This document shows, piece after piece, positions 43,997 through 56,630 of a stretch of DNA of 64,000 bases. Below the pieces are notes generated by a model that did no database searches, was not told where the DNA came from, and saw only the letters and a program-made list of their open reading frames with translations. The position numbers and the translations under genes were made by a program. Each line of letters begins with the position of its first letter. Position 1 is the stretch's first letter. Source of the stretch: Nemania diffusa (taxonomy: Eukaryota > Ascomycota > Sordariomycetes > Xylariales > Xylariaceae); NCBI GenBank assembly GCA_038501195.1, contig JBBPUQ010000009.1, positions 3,348,001 through 3,412,000 on the forward strand. Reading direction: 5' to 3'.

Positions 43997-46909
43997 ATGC
44001 GATCCCCTTACCCTCCTAACTCTTTTCGCTCCCTTCTGCCGCCTTTGAATTTTATCACGATACACTGGTCAGTCAATCCGCTTATTGTTATGTCATACTG
44101 ACAGGGCCGACATGCGCTCACCGCTTCGTTCGCGCGTGGACTAACGGTTTTACACTCTCAGTACGTAACCTACATGAATAGGCCTAAGTCGCTTTCTCTT
44201 TCACCAGTAGCCTTGAATAGCACGGCGTGTCAGAGGGCAGAAGGGCCCGCGAATCACGACGTTGACGCTGTAATGGACAGAACACTTATTGATAGCAGAT
44301 GCATACTTCATCGCCGTCTCCTTATTGGCCTCGCTCATATTTTGGGGCTCGTCCAACCCCCGAATGAGCATCTCCTATGTAGATAGCCTATTTCTGGTCG
44401 TGTCTGCCATGACGGAAGCCGGCTTGAATACCGTCAACCTGAGCCAGATGACGACATGGCAACAAGTCTTACTTTGGCTGCTGATCATTATTGGTAGCTC
44501 TATCTGGGTCAGCATCTGGACTGTGGTCATACGCAAGCACGCCTTCGAGCGCCGTTTTAAGGAGATCGTAAAAAGGGAGCGTCAGCGTAGTCACGAGCGC
44601 CGGAACGCAAGTCTCACACTGCTGCCCATCGCCCAACGATTTAAATCCTTGGCTAGAAGTAGGAATGCCTCGGGCACCGTCACAGCCTCGCTTCCTCTTT
44701 CAGAATCTACCTCTCATGACCGTAAAGGCGCCGCTCTACTCCCAATCTCCAGTCCTACCGACAGGCGGCTCATATCCGCTGTCATTCCTCAGCGTGCTGT
44801 TTTGGAATCAGAGACGGAAGGGCACCGACCAATAAGCGGTGACGACGCAACGGGAAGAGGCTACAGTGAGTATGCTGCTTCCAGGACCTCGGAGCATGTT
44901 ACTTTCGTGGACGAGCCACTCCAGAGAGCAGTATCATCATCCATCCACCAGATACCGGGTGTCATGCAAAGACGCCTGTCGAACGTCGATACCTCTACTC
45001 CTAATCTTACTGCCACCACGACGGCAGATGAGGGCCATTATCGCGGTACCCATAAGGTCGGCCGGAACGCACAATTTCATGGACTCACGAGCGAGGAGCG
45101 GGAGAAACTCGGCGGCACAGAATATCGAGCCCTAAGGCTGCTATCGGTTATCGTCCCTATATACTTTGTCTCTTGGCAATTTTTTGGTAGTGTAGCCCTC
45201 GGTGCTTGGATCGCGAATAACCAGCCGCAGCCTGCCTTGGACAACGCTATATCGCCTTGGTGGAATGGAATATTCAACGGCGTATCTGCATTCAATAACA
45301 GCGGTAGTAAGTCTATTTTCTTTTCTTTTCAAACTTACGGCTATGCGAGATGCAGCGACTTCAAGCCAATTCGTCCCATTGATGTTTTTTCTCGGCACCA
45401 CTACCTAACATCAATCGACCACATAGGAGCCTAGCTAACACTGTCTTCATAGTGAGCGTTCTAGACTTGAATATGATCCCCTACGGCGGTAGTTATTTCG
45501 TTCTCATTGTCATGGGGGCAATGATCCTGGCTGGAAATACGGCGTATCCAGTATTCCTAAGACTATGTATTTGGTGCAGCCTTAATATTTTAAACCACGT
45601 CTCCTATGCGCACGATTTCGTGGAATGGAAAGCAACCCTCGAGTACATTCTCAAGTACCCGCGGCGCGTGTATACCAATCTTTTCCCTCAACGGCAGACA
45701 TGGTGGCTCGTCTTCATGTTATTCGTTCTTAATGGCACCGACTGGGTCGCGTTTGAGATCCTTAATCTCGGCAACCCAAGTCTTAGCGAAATCCGCACGG
45801 GGTCTCGAGTTATCGACGGCCTTTTCCAAGCGATCGGTAAGCAGCCAACTGACCACCCTAGAAGACAAGCAATAATGCTAACTCGCTTGGCAGCTGTGCG
45901 ATCTGGCGGGTTCTAGTAAGTGATTCTCGGCGTTATCTTGTTCTTGGCTAGGCCAATTTCGGGGTACAGAGACCCCTTTTAAGCCAAAATCATATCTCAT
46001 AAGCAAGCCTCTTGCGATGTCGAAACACCTCCAAAATAGCGATAGCTGACTCCGACTACTTACAGCGTGGTCTCGATCCCGACCCTTTACATTGGCCTCC
46101 AGGTTCTATATGTCATTATGATGTATATCTCGGTTTATCCGGTTGTGATCACCATGAGACATTCCAACGTGTACGAGGAACGATCGCTTGGCATTTACGA
46201 CAGCACGCCCGATTACGACAATGCTTTCCCGAGCCGTCCATCGTCGCGCAGTCGTACAGAAGGAAGAGATCAGTTCCTTGGCGGCTTGCTACGTCGTACA
46301 TTATCGGAGTGGCATGGAGTGGGCGCTGTGTCAAACCGCCACCATACAGAACGTGACGACTTGGATCAGAGTCGTATTAGCTTCATCAGCCATCAGATTC
46401 GCGGTCAGCTCTCCCATGATCTCTGGTGGCTTGTGCTAGCAGTCCTCCTTATCATGATTATCGAAACGCGCCACTTTCTTCAAGATCCTATCACATGTGA
46501 GTGTTTTTAAAAAGAATTTCCTCATTTCTCACTTACTCTTCTTGCCTGGCCTGCTCAGCCGAGGACACGAGCTTCACGAAGCTAGAATATTGTTGATGGA
46601 AGACGAGATGAGCTAATTGAATCTATCGTAGTCTCCGTCTTCAACGTTGTGTTTGAGGTCGTATCTGCGTATGGCTGTGTGGGTATCAGCATTGGACTTC
46701 CTAACCAGGCTTATAGCTTTAGCGGTGGCCTCTATCCCGGATCAAAACTTGTCTTGTGCGCGGTCATGCTCAGGGGACGGCATAGAGGACTCCCGGTTGC
46801 GCTCGATAGAGCCGTCCGCCTACCGGGTGATGAAATGCATAGGGTAGAAGAGGAGGATCACGAAATACGCAGATCTATGTCGACTAGGCGGCCAAGCGTT
46901 ACTTTTTAG
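43997..46909 (+). CDS. TRK1: TRK-type high-affinity potassium transporter
   Basis: Six exons: about 43997-44067, 44299-45306, 45453-45836, 45894-45915 (22 bases), 46066-46496 and 46632-46909, giving roughly 730 residues. Selectivity-type loops and helices: YVDSLFLVVSAMTEAGLNTV (first pore loop), the long cytosolic Ser/Arg-rich insert, NGVSAFNNSG-MSVLDLNMIP (second), IDGLFQAIAVRSGGF (third) and VFEVVSAYGCVGISIGLPNQ (fourth). TRK proteins take up K+ at the plasma membrane. Exon 1 reads SFRSLLPPLNFITIH, the usual lead into H-Y-A-Y-F-I; however its GTCAGT donor leaves one base too many for exon 2. All other junctions are canonical and in phase. The N-terminus is therefore uncertain, either a frameshift or a different first exon. 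Confidence 0.87.
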
Positions 46910-47010
46910 ATATACAGGCTAACAGTGAAGTAGATCTTTTATCATTTAATATGCCTCCAATTTCCTTATTGTGCAGGTACATGCCATCTCGAACACAACT
47001 TTCCATCATC

Positions 47011-48834
47011 TTATACCTCTCGAGACGAAACTTGGGTCCCAAAAACTATTTTTTCCACTTCTATCATTTCATGGCCGTTGAGCTTCCTAGGTAGTTGTTC
47101 GCGGTCTAGAGACTTCATGAACAAGCGATCAATCTGTTCAAGAGATAGGCCTTTCGTCTCCGGAATAAATAAGTAGACTGTGCGACACGTTAGAGCGTGA
47201 TGATGTTCCTCGAAGGGGAGGAGCTTGCCTGTTAAGAGTGAGAGAATAGTGAAAACAATGAAGATGATGTAGAACCACCAGCCGAGATTAGCAAGACCGA
47301 TAGGCCCGATTTTAACTTCAGTTGTTTATCAGCAGTGGATGATAACATGAAAGAAGGAGGCCATCAACCTGTAACAAAGACGAATGTCCATTTTGACAAC
47401 GCATTTAGCGCGCCGCCGACATGGTAATAACGCACGGGGACCAAATCTGTGCCAGGAACCCACGCACTAGATATCCACGGTTAGCCTAAAATGAGGTCTT
47501 GAAGAAGGCAATATCAATCGTATGCGCACACAGATAACCAGCGCCACCTAAAGGGGCAAATGATTAGCGATAGAAAGCCGAAGGTGACCCAAAGCTGATC
47601 GGGCCGGCCGTCCTTGACCATCAGTGTGTAGATAATATATCCCACAAACATAGGCATCGTTCCTGGGTAAAGCAGTTTCTTCCTCCCCACCTTTTCGACG
47701 AGATATATTCCCAGTAGGGAACCCAGCCAGAAAAACAGAGTCACAGCGCCACCAAGTGGGAGTGACATGTCGTGGCTTAGCCCAATATTGATCAGAATGT
47801 CGGACGCATAGTTTACGATGATATTGGTCTAGTAACAGATTAGTAGAGTCTATTAGGCTGCTAGGATAATTATACGCACCCCCGATAGCTCTTAGATCAC
47901 CTGTTGTGGCCACTATCAGGGCCGTCCTACGCGGTATTTGCTGCCCCGACTTATCGTAGAAGATAGTCTTGAGGTTGTATTCGCCTGCGATATCCTCCTC
48001 GGCAATAGCAGCTAAGATAGCGGCGCGCTCATATTCCACCACCTCACTACTATCATCCTGGCCTCGCAGAGCCGCCATTACCTCATCAGCTTCGCCTAGG
48101 CGGCCCCGTGCATACAGAAACCTAGGTCTCTAGAAGAAACGGGAGGCACACGACAGTAGCTAAGGCAAATAGGATCTAGAAGGCGATCGTGAAACGCCAG
48201 GCTATTTGGCCAGATAGATGATAGAAGCCATAGTTGACGAATTAGGCAAGAGTAGCACCTAATGCCGTCATTGAAAGCTAGGTTGCGATCAGCCGACCTC
48301 GCTACTCAGCCTGCGAGGTTTCAGCAACCCAGGTCAGAATCATTGCCGCGTTGATTCTGTTTCCAGTGCTAGCTACAATACGACCAACGATAATCTGTGG
48401 AACGCTGTAAGATGTAGCTTGAATAGTGGCCCCAATGATGAGAATACAGCAGCCGAGGGAGAGCACTACAACACTTAGAATTAATTGCCACTATTTGAAT
48501 ATGATATTATTCGCGCGGTTCAGACCGCAAGAACCTTCTAATATTTTGATCTAAATAGGAAGAAAATTACCCCATGAGTTACTCACTATACTTTCGCCCC
48601 AGACGCCCTCCAGGGAATATTACCAAGATACACTCTCCGATATTGACCCAAATGATGCCAACACTATCTGAAACATCGTGGCTCTCTATGGAATCCGCAA
48701 TATGTAGAGTGTTCAGGAAGTACGGCGTCGAGATAATGCTTCTTATGACTCCTTTCACAGCTCATCGAGAAGAACGCACTCATTGAGCAAAAAGCGATCG
48801 CCCAGATGATAGCGGTGCCTTGTAGTTTAAACAT
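47011..48834 (-). pseudogene. MFS sugar transporter pseudogene, RIP-like nonsense mutations
   Basis: Reading right to left: MFKLQGTAIIWAIAFCS at 48,834, GVIRSIISTPYFLNTLHIAD with GGRLGRK, a segment equal to the conserved R-G-R-L-I-A loop, VNYGFYHLSGQIAWRFTIAF, then LFFWLGSLLGIYLVEKVGRK, and the end LFIPETKGLSLEQIDRLF with a TAA at 47,013-47,011. This is the order of a fungal sugar porter (PETKG is diagnostic). Five stops lie in one frame within 180 bases (ending at 48302, 48278, 48242, 48176 and 48122). Several sit where relatives have Gln or Trp (AT*LSM, LA*FVNYGF, AF*ILFAL), that is CAG to TAG or TGG to TAG/TAA. The 3' half is less damaged. It cannot make a functional carrier. Confidence 0.85.
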
Positions 48835-50105
48835 GTTTAGCAATCTGTATTCTTGAAAGGGGCTTCTTGGGATAGGTTGAAATCGTCATTTCGACACTCG
48901 ACAGGACGATTTAGTAAACTCGGTACTTTATACTCTGTCCAGAGTCAACGTGCCAAGAAACCGCACACGCCCAGTAATAACACCTAAACACTAGATAGTC
49001 CTTCAAAGGCTTACCGAGCAGCTAAATAAAATTGAAAAAACAGTATAAATAATCATTTGTATAAGCAGAGTCCACGCAATTATATCAATCTTAATTTTAA
49101 TATATAAATATAAAATTAAATATTATTACATACGTTATATTAAAATAGTAAACAATTATACAACAGTTATAAACTAGTATGATAATTTTCAAAATTTATT
49201 TCACCTGTTGGTTTGTCTTTAAAATAGTAGCACTTAGGTTTATTATAGGGTGTGTGTGGTTTATTGGCACGTCGACACTGCTCGACTACAACCTGACACA
49301 GTCATCGTGCCTCACTATATTATGTATTCTGTAAGGTACCGTAAGGTACCTGCTACTGAACACGCCTGTCAGGTCCGATCATAGTACCTTCCGAGGGTTC
49401 GGAAGCTTTCCCATTTCCAGTCTTCTTCTTCGGGGAACGTAGCAGCCACTCATTTTGTCGTACGTAGTTTGGGAAATATGAGAATACGTCGCTATGTTAT
49501 GTAATAGACAGCTCTGGTTCTCACCAACGGTGATTAACCTATACTTTTCAACCGGGTACGAATTTCCTATGTAGAGAGACTAAGCACGTTCTGTCTGGGG
49601 GTTTTCCGCTCACTCTTGCATCCAACATCTTACCTTACCCTATCTAGTTGTCCAGGAGAGCAACCTCTTTTGTCATCGCCCTGGCGTAGCGTAGCGGGAT
49701 GCAACCTAGGCCGGGGCGACCGGTGATGGCACCTTGGATCCTCATTCCTATCGAAGGACCACCCGCGCCTACACTCGAAGAGCGTGGTTTCGGCGATTTC
49801 GGTCGCGAAACAGATACACCTGCAGGCTTCGTACTGCGTGAAACCCGGACTGCTCTTCTCGATGCTACGCAAGATCTATTACCACTAGTGAAGGGCCCAC
49901 AGAGCAGATTCTTAGTCTGGCTCGGTCTGTCAGTCTACCTCTCTTCTCATGGCTTTCGGTACATGTAGCTCACATGATGCATGATACCCTTGATAGGCTG
50001 CGGATACTGCGAACATGGATCTCGTAGTTGGCCAAGGTGATACAGGTGCCAGAGAGCCTGGTCGCACGTGTCGTGATGACCCTAATTATTCCCCAGACGC
50101 GGCTT
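48835..50105. other. Mixed intergenic region with an AT patch
   Basis: An AT-rich patch spans roughly 49,020-49,200. A plus-strand frame at 49,699-49,968 (MQPRPGRPVMAPWILIPIEG...) has no recognised motif and is opposed by an open minus frame at 49,872-49,630; neither is convincing. Confidence 0.4.
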
Positions 50106-50696
50106 TCAACATAGCCTATCGCGTGGATGAGTCTCTGTTCCAGCAGCTTGGATGTGTAATTTTTTTATTCCCTCCACAAATTCCAGGGCGGTTTCTTCCC
50201 ACGGTTTTCTAGCTGTCGTCGTGTCCCTAAAGTGAGTAAGCGGATGCTTGTCGATCCCATTTTCGTCGAGAGGCTCTGGGTTCACTTCCCAGAGCTGCCA
50301 TCCGTCTGCTTCATACTCAGCCCTTTGGTGCACTGAAACGTAGCGAGTCTCACTGGCTTCGTCGGGGCCACGATAGCGTTCCATTTGCACGTATCGTTCT
50401 TGTCGAACCTTATCATTCCTAGGGTCTGGAGAATACACGAACTCCGATGGGAAGAATTTCTCGCCCGTTCTCTTACTCACGGCCATCTCGTTGGGACCGA
50501 TAGTGACTCCGTTACTCCTCCAGAAGGGTATGATCTGCTGTTCGTAGTCATTCGCCCAAGCATCTTTCCAGGCATCGGGCTCTTGGGGCTTGGGTATCCA
50601 CGATGCTAGATATTAACATGACCCCCTCTAGCAGTGCTGGCACTGTTGGGGTTTACATTCTTCTAAAATAGGCAACGCCGACTGGCGGCCAGGCAT
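50106..50696 (-). CDS. Small tryptophan-rich protein of unknown function
   Basis: Two exons (50696-50657 and 50605-50106) join in phase, with a GTAAAC donor and CTAG acceptor, to 179 residues. It opens MPGRQSALPILEESWIPKPQ, followed by EPDAWKDAWANDYEQQIIPF, GVTIGPNEMAVSKRTGEKFF and ADGWQLWEVNPEP, and ends with a helix (PWEETALEFVEGIKKLHIQA). No signal peptide, membrane segment or known domain is visible. Sequence is hydrophilic and Trp/Glu-rich with normal codon use, so it looks like a real orphan gene. It is the last ordinary gene before the AT-saturated block, 0.4 kb away. An overlapping plus-strand frame starts at 50695. Confidence 0.6.
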
Positions 50697-51093
50697 GTTG
50701 TCCGAAGGCAAAGACGTGGTTCCGAAGTCCTCGCCATCCATGGCCGACAACCCCGAGGACGCTCTAATGCGATCGGAATATCTGAGTGCAACGTCGATGA
50801 ACCACGTTCATTTTAAGCAACGGCCCACCGCCGTTGGTACCGGTTGGGGGGAGTGGGACAACTGGGATAGATGGCAATGTGCTGGCCGCCGAGTTAACCG
50901 AAGCATGCTGAAGACAAAGAATGGGGATTGGGATAAAGACGCAGAAGTCGCCAGACCCGACCCTAGTAACCCCCTGCCCCCCACGGCCAGTCCTTCCCTT
51001 CTGAGGTCCAACTTGCCACCGTCGACACCGAATCTGGGAAGCGACCTTTGTTGGATTTGGGCCCTGTGCCCTAGGATCACTATACGAGCCTAA
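50695..51093 (+). CDS. Possible hypothetical protein (weak)
   Basis: An open frame of 132 codons containing GTGWGEWDNWDRWQCAGRRV and a Pro/Ser-rich second half. It starts head-to-head with the minus-strand orphan gene and ends just before the AT block. No family recognised; it could be a chance frame opposite proline-rich sequence. Confidence 0.25.
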   Translation: MLSEGKDVVPKSSPSMADNPEDALMRSEYLSATSMNHVHFKQRPTAVGTGWGEWDNWDRWQCAGRRVNRSMLKTKNGDWDKDAEVARPDPSNPLPPTASPSLLRSNLPPSTPNLGSDLCWIWALCPRITIRA

Positions 51094-51169
51094 AGATCAC
51101 TTGTTGTCAGATTTGGTGCATCTGCTCTCTTGTTGTATTAGTGACTAGCTTTAATCTGAAGGAATTATT

Positions 51170-54100
51170 TAATAAGCTTTTTTTAGTATGCTGTATAAAC
51201 TATTTAATATTAGCTATATTGTTTATATAATTAATATATACTTTTTATATATAAGTTTTAAACTATTTAAAAAAAAAAAAAATTTAATATATTTTTTAAA
51301 AAATAAATAATTTAATAAATTTTTTATATTATATAATTATTTTAATAATTAATAATATATATATATATAATAAATAATAAAAATTTAAAATATATTATTA
51401 AATAAATTATAATAAAAAAATAATTTATATTTTATAAATATATTATTAAATAAATTAATATTTTATTATTTAATTATTAAATAATATATAATATATTAAA
51501 TATAAATATAATTAAATTTATTAAAAAAATTTAAATTATTATTTATTTATTTTTTATTTTTTATTTTATTATTTTTTATAATTATTTTAATATATATATT
51601 TTTATATTTATTAATATAAATAAATATAAAAGTTTTAAAAAATAAATTTTTTAAATTTATTTTATATATATTTTTAATATTAGTTTTATTTAAAACTATT
51701 TTATATTAATAAATTAAAAAAATAAAAAAAGCTTTTTATTATAAATTATATTTATATTTAAATAAATAAATTTTAAAAATAATTAATATATATAATATAA
51801 TTAATAAATAGTTAAATAAATTTTATTGTTTATTTAAAATAATAAATTTATTAAAAATTAAATAAAATAATAAATATAAAAAAGTAAAAGTAATAAATAA
51901 AAAAGTATTTATATAAATATATTAATTTAATTAAAAAAGTTAAATTTATTTTTTAGTTTTTTTAATTTTCGTTTTTTTTTTTAAAATATATAATATTATT
52001 TAATTTTTAAATTTATTATTAATATTATATTTATTATAAAACTAAAGTTTATTTTAATTATTTAAAAAAACAATAAATTTTTAAAAACTTTTAAATAAAT
52101 TAATTAATTTTAATATATTAAAATAATATAATTAATTTTTAATAATAATATATTTATTATTAATTATAAAAAAATTAAATAATAAATTTAATTTATTAAA
52201 AATAAACTAATAAAATTTATTTTATAAATATAAATAAATTATAAATAAAATAAACTATATTAATAATTATAAAATTTTTAAAATTTATTTAAAAATTATA
52301 TAAAATATATTATAAATAATAATAATAAATTTTATTATAATATTTTTTATAATAATATTATAATTAATATATTTAAATAAAATAAAGTTTATAAATAAAA
52401 TATTATTATATATTAATTATAAAAAAAAAAAAAATTATTTTAAACTTAATTTATATAAATATATATTTATAAATATATAATAAATTATATATATAAATTA
52501 AAAGTTTTATTTTAGTTATAAATATTATTTTAAATATTATTTAATTTAATTATTTAGTTATAATTATTTTTTTTATTAAAAAATTTTTATTTTAAAATTA
52601 ATATTTTAAAAATTTAAATTTGCTATTTATATTTTAATAAAAAAAAATTATTTTAAATATTTATTTTAATATTATTATTGTTAATAGAACTTTTTATATA
52701 TATATATACAAGAAAATTCGGAGTAATTTATAAAGTTTGAAGTTTGTTTTTAAGTTTTAAAGTTTTATATTAATTCGTGTATATATTTTACAAAAAAAAA
52801 TACAACTAAAAAAGTTATACATAAATTATTTATATATATATATATATAAAACTTATAAATCTTGTAAATTTTAATAAGTTTTTATATTTTTTATTTATTT
52901 AGTTATTTAATAAAAGTTTTAGTTTAAGTTTTAATTGTATATATTTAATATATATATATAAGTTTTATTAAATTATTAGTTTAATATTAAAGCTTTTTTT
53001 TTTTATATAGTAATTTTAGTTTTAATATTAACTAATTTTTTATTATTTTTTTTGCTGTTTAATTAATTTATATATATTTTTATTTATATAACTAGCTTAT
53101 TTGTATTAATTAGTTTTTTTAATGTTTAATTAAGTGTTTTTTTTATATAAATATTTGCTAAATTGTTTTTGTTATTAATTTAATATATTTTTATAATTTT
53201 GCGATTTTTGTATGTTTTTTAAAATAATATAATATTGATTATAAGTTGTTTTTTTTATATAGTTTTTGGTTTAACTAAATATTTGTATAAAAATTTAAAA
53301 TTAATATATATAATTAATAATATAGTTAATAATTTTATTATATAAATAATTTTTTAAAAAGTTGTATTAAATGTAATAATATAATTAAATTTATTAACTA
53401 TATTATATAATTTATTTATTAATATATTATATATAACTTATTTATATTTAATTAAATTTTAATAAATAATATTACTTTTAATTGTAAAAGTATTTTTTGT
53501 ATAGTTTTTGTTAATTAATATAATTATAAATTTAATTTAAAAACTTAAATTTTTGTTGTTTATAAATGCTTTATTAATAAAAATAAAAATTTTTATATAA
53601 CTAAAATTTAAAAGTATATAATATAGTTTTTGCTATATATTATTAATTTGCTATTATATTTATATATTTAATACTTTAATGTTATTTTTTAATAGTTTTT
53701 AAACTTATATAATAATTAATAAGTTATATAATATTTTTAATTAGTATATTAATATAATATATATACTTTAAGTTTGTTAAATAATATATTATTAAAAATA
53801 ATTTTTTATATAAAAGTTAATAGTATATAGTTGTTTAGCTTGTTTTTATTAAATAAAAAAAAAAATTTATTTGTTTATTTAAATTTTGCTTTTATTAAAT
53901 TTAATAAAATGTTTAAATATTAATTTTATTTTTAGTTTTATATAAAATAATAGCTTAGTTTTTTTTTTATATAAAAACTTTTTAAATATAATACTAAAAG
54001 TATTATTTATTTAAAATTTTATAATTACAAATTTATTAAGTTTTTTTTTAGTATATAATAAATATAAGTTATATATAAATATTTTTATATTTAATTTTTA

Positions 54101-55913
54101 GCAATAATATTTATAATAAATTTTGTATTAATATAGTTTTAATTTAGTTAATTTATATAATAGTTATATAATTTAAAATATAATATTTATTAAATATTTA
54201 TTTTTTAATTTTTTTAATAAATAAATATAAATTTTTTAGTTTAATTTGTTATATAACTATATATATATTTAAAAAATATTTTATAACTTTATATATATAT
54301 TATAGTTTTAAATTAGCAATAGTTTTAAAGTTATAATAAACTATTAATTTATATATTAAATTATTAATGTTTATATAAAAATTTAAACTTTGTTGTTATT
54401 TTTATAACTTTGTATAATTAATTTAAACTTTTTATATAACTTAGTTATTTTGTTTTTAATTTTTTATACAAGCTTAATTTAAAAAATTTTTATTTAGTTA
54501 TATTAGTTTAAATTATATTATATAAACTAAAATATATTTTAAGTTATTAATATATTTATTTTAGCTATATTTAATTGTTTAAAAAATATATTAAATATAA
54601 TAATTGTATTATTTTGTTTTAATTGTATAACTAAAATATAATTATTAATTTTTTTTAGTATAAAATATTAATTGCTAATAAATATAAATAACTTTTTTAG
54701 TTTGCTTTTATATTAAAGTTATAACTGTTTAATAGTTTAAAAAAAGTTGTATAAAAAGTTATTTTTTTTATATAATAAATTAAATATAGCTTTTTATTAA
54801 TAGTATAGTTTAATTTATATATAATAAAACTTAGTTAATTTATTTATTATATTAACTATAATATTATAATTTTCGATTATAAAAATTTTATATAGTTTTG
54901 TTTAGCTTTTTTGTTTTTTTTTATATTATAACTTTATTTTAAAAAAATAAAAAAAGTACTTTATATAATAATATTAATTTGTTTTTAGTTTATATAGTTT
55001 AGTTAATATTAACTTTTATATAAATATTTTTTAATATTTTTATTGCTTTTTGTATAGCTTTTATTTTTTAAATAATTTTTAATAAAAAAAATAAGTCGCT
55101 ATTAATTTTAAAGTAAGCTTTAAAAATTAACAAAATAAATATAAAACTATTTAGTTCAACTATATTATTTAAAACTTTTATAATTATTTATAGTATTGTT
55201 TTTTTATTTATATAATAATTGATTTTTTTATACAAAATATTAAATATATAATAAAATAATATATATATTTGTTTAACTTTTTTAATAGTTTAATATGTTT
55301 TAATAAGTATTTTTTTATATAAAGCTTTAATTAGTTATATATTATTACAAAATTTTTTGAATAAAAAATTTATACTAAAATTATATATAATATAATTAAG
55401 TAGTTTTTAATATATTAAAATTTAATATTAATATAATATATTTTAAATATTATATATATTTAAAAATTTTAAAAATTTAGCTGCTTAAAACAAAATATTA
55501 ATATTAATTATATATAAAGTTAATTATTTGTTAATTTATATAACATTAATAATAATTTTGTAATTAAAATTACATTTATTTTTTAACGAAAATTTAAATT
55601 TTTTTAAAACTTAGTTATATAATTAATAATAATAACAAAACTTTTTAATTTTTCGAAGTATTAAAACGTTAATATTATTATATTTAGTTTTTTATAGTAA
55701 TTTTATAAGTTTTTTTATATAAAAATATTTAAATTAACAATATAACTTTTAAAGCTTTTATTTTATAAAATAACTTGTAACTTTTAATTAATTAATATTA
55801 AAAAACAAATGTTTTTATTTTTGTACAATTAATATTGTTATATTGTTTTATTATATAATTATATTTTATATATTGTTAAAATAAATATATAATTAATTTA
55901 TATTTTATAGTAA
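51170..55913. repeat. AT-saturated block, left part
   Basis: Nearly every base is A or T for almost 5 kb, starting abruptly within about 100 bases after 51,098. Remaining G and C are mostly isolated or in AGCT-type words. No frame longer than about 60 codons exists. This is the expected end state of RIP acting on old repeats; the original elements cannot be named. It contains T and A homopolymer runs and TATATA stretches but no clear tandem array. Confidence 0.85.
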
Positions 55914-56218
55914 TAGTTACAGCTGAACTGTATTTATTGTATAGAAGGACAGTGCGTGGAGAATACACTAAGGCATTTACTACGCCCTGTAGCAAACACT
56001 TACTCCATTGTACTAAAAGCAAACAATAAAAACACAACAAACAATACCGAAACAATAGAAGAAGTATTTACTACAAAAAAAAAGACTTGTATATAATCGA
56101 GCTTGCTGTTACAAACTCAATTCTTTTTTTCTTTTCTTTTTTAGCTTAGTATTTTCTCTTAAATATACAGTATTTTTATATATACTATATTAGCTGTTTT
56201 TTTTTAGCTTTTATAATA
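55914..56218 (+). repeat. 5' LTR of the gypsy element
   Basis: Starts around TAGTTACAGCTGAAC and ends around TTATAATA. It shares with the 3' copy the words GAAGTATTTACTACAAAAAA, GAGCTTGCTGTT and TATTAGCTGTTTTTTTTTAGC in the same order. This copy keeps more G/C than the 3' LTR. Ends are approximate (±10). Confidence 0.8.
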
Positions 56219-56394
56219 CTAAGCTCGTTTTATTTATTTGTTATAAGTTGACATTAAAAAGCTTAACCCGATACCAATTCAACACCGATTTAATACTGAA
56301 TATATTTAATACTAACATCGAAATACCGAATTACTACTAGATACCGAATTTCCTCTACACTTTTTATACTAACTTTATACCTCAAAAAAAAAAA

Positions 56395-56630
56395 ATGCCG
56401 AGCTATAATAACGCAGGTCTTTCCAGCACCCAAAAAAAAAAAAAAGAAAAAATGCCCGTATTAAGCGATTTTTATTCTTATTTTAAGGACGAAAATAGTT
56501 ACTTCAACGCAAAAAAAGCAGCTTTAGACTTTTTAGCTAAAAAGTCTATAATTTACAATACTACTTTGTAAAAAACTGCACTAAAGTTTGCTAAAAAACA
56601 CTCTAATAGTTCTAAAAAAAGTATTTACTA
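56395..56630 (+). pseudogene. Gag N-terminal remnant of the gypsy element
   Basis: Two start codons in different frames lie at 56395 (MPSYNNAGLSSTQKKKKKK) and about 56452 (MPVLSDFYSYFKDENSYFNA). The second runs about 39 codons to a TAA. The stretch 56,230-56,560 retains ordinary CpG and GC words, so it is the best preserved part of the element. Assignment as gag rests on position after the LTR. Confidence 0.5.

Noticed and set aside
51170..55913. Mitochondrial origin of the AT-rich DNA
   Set aside because: No mitochondrial genes or tRNAs, and an embedded nuclear-type LTR retrotransposon with G-to-A/C-to-T decay fits RIP better.
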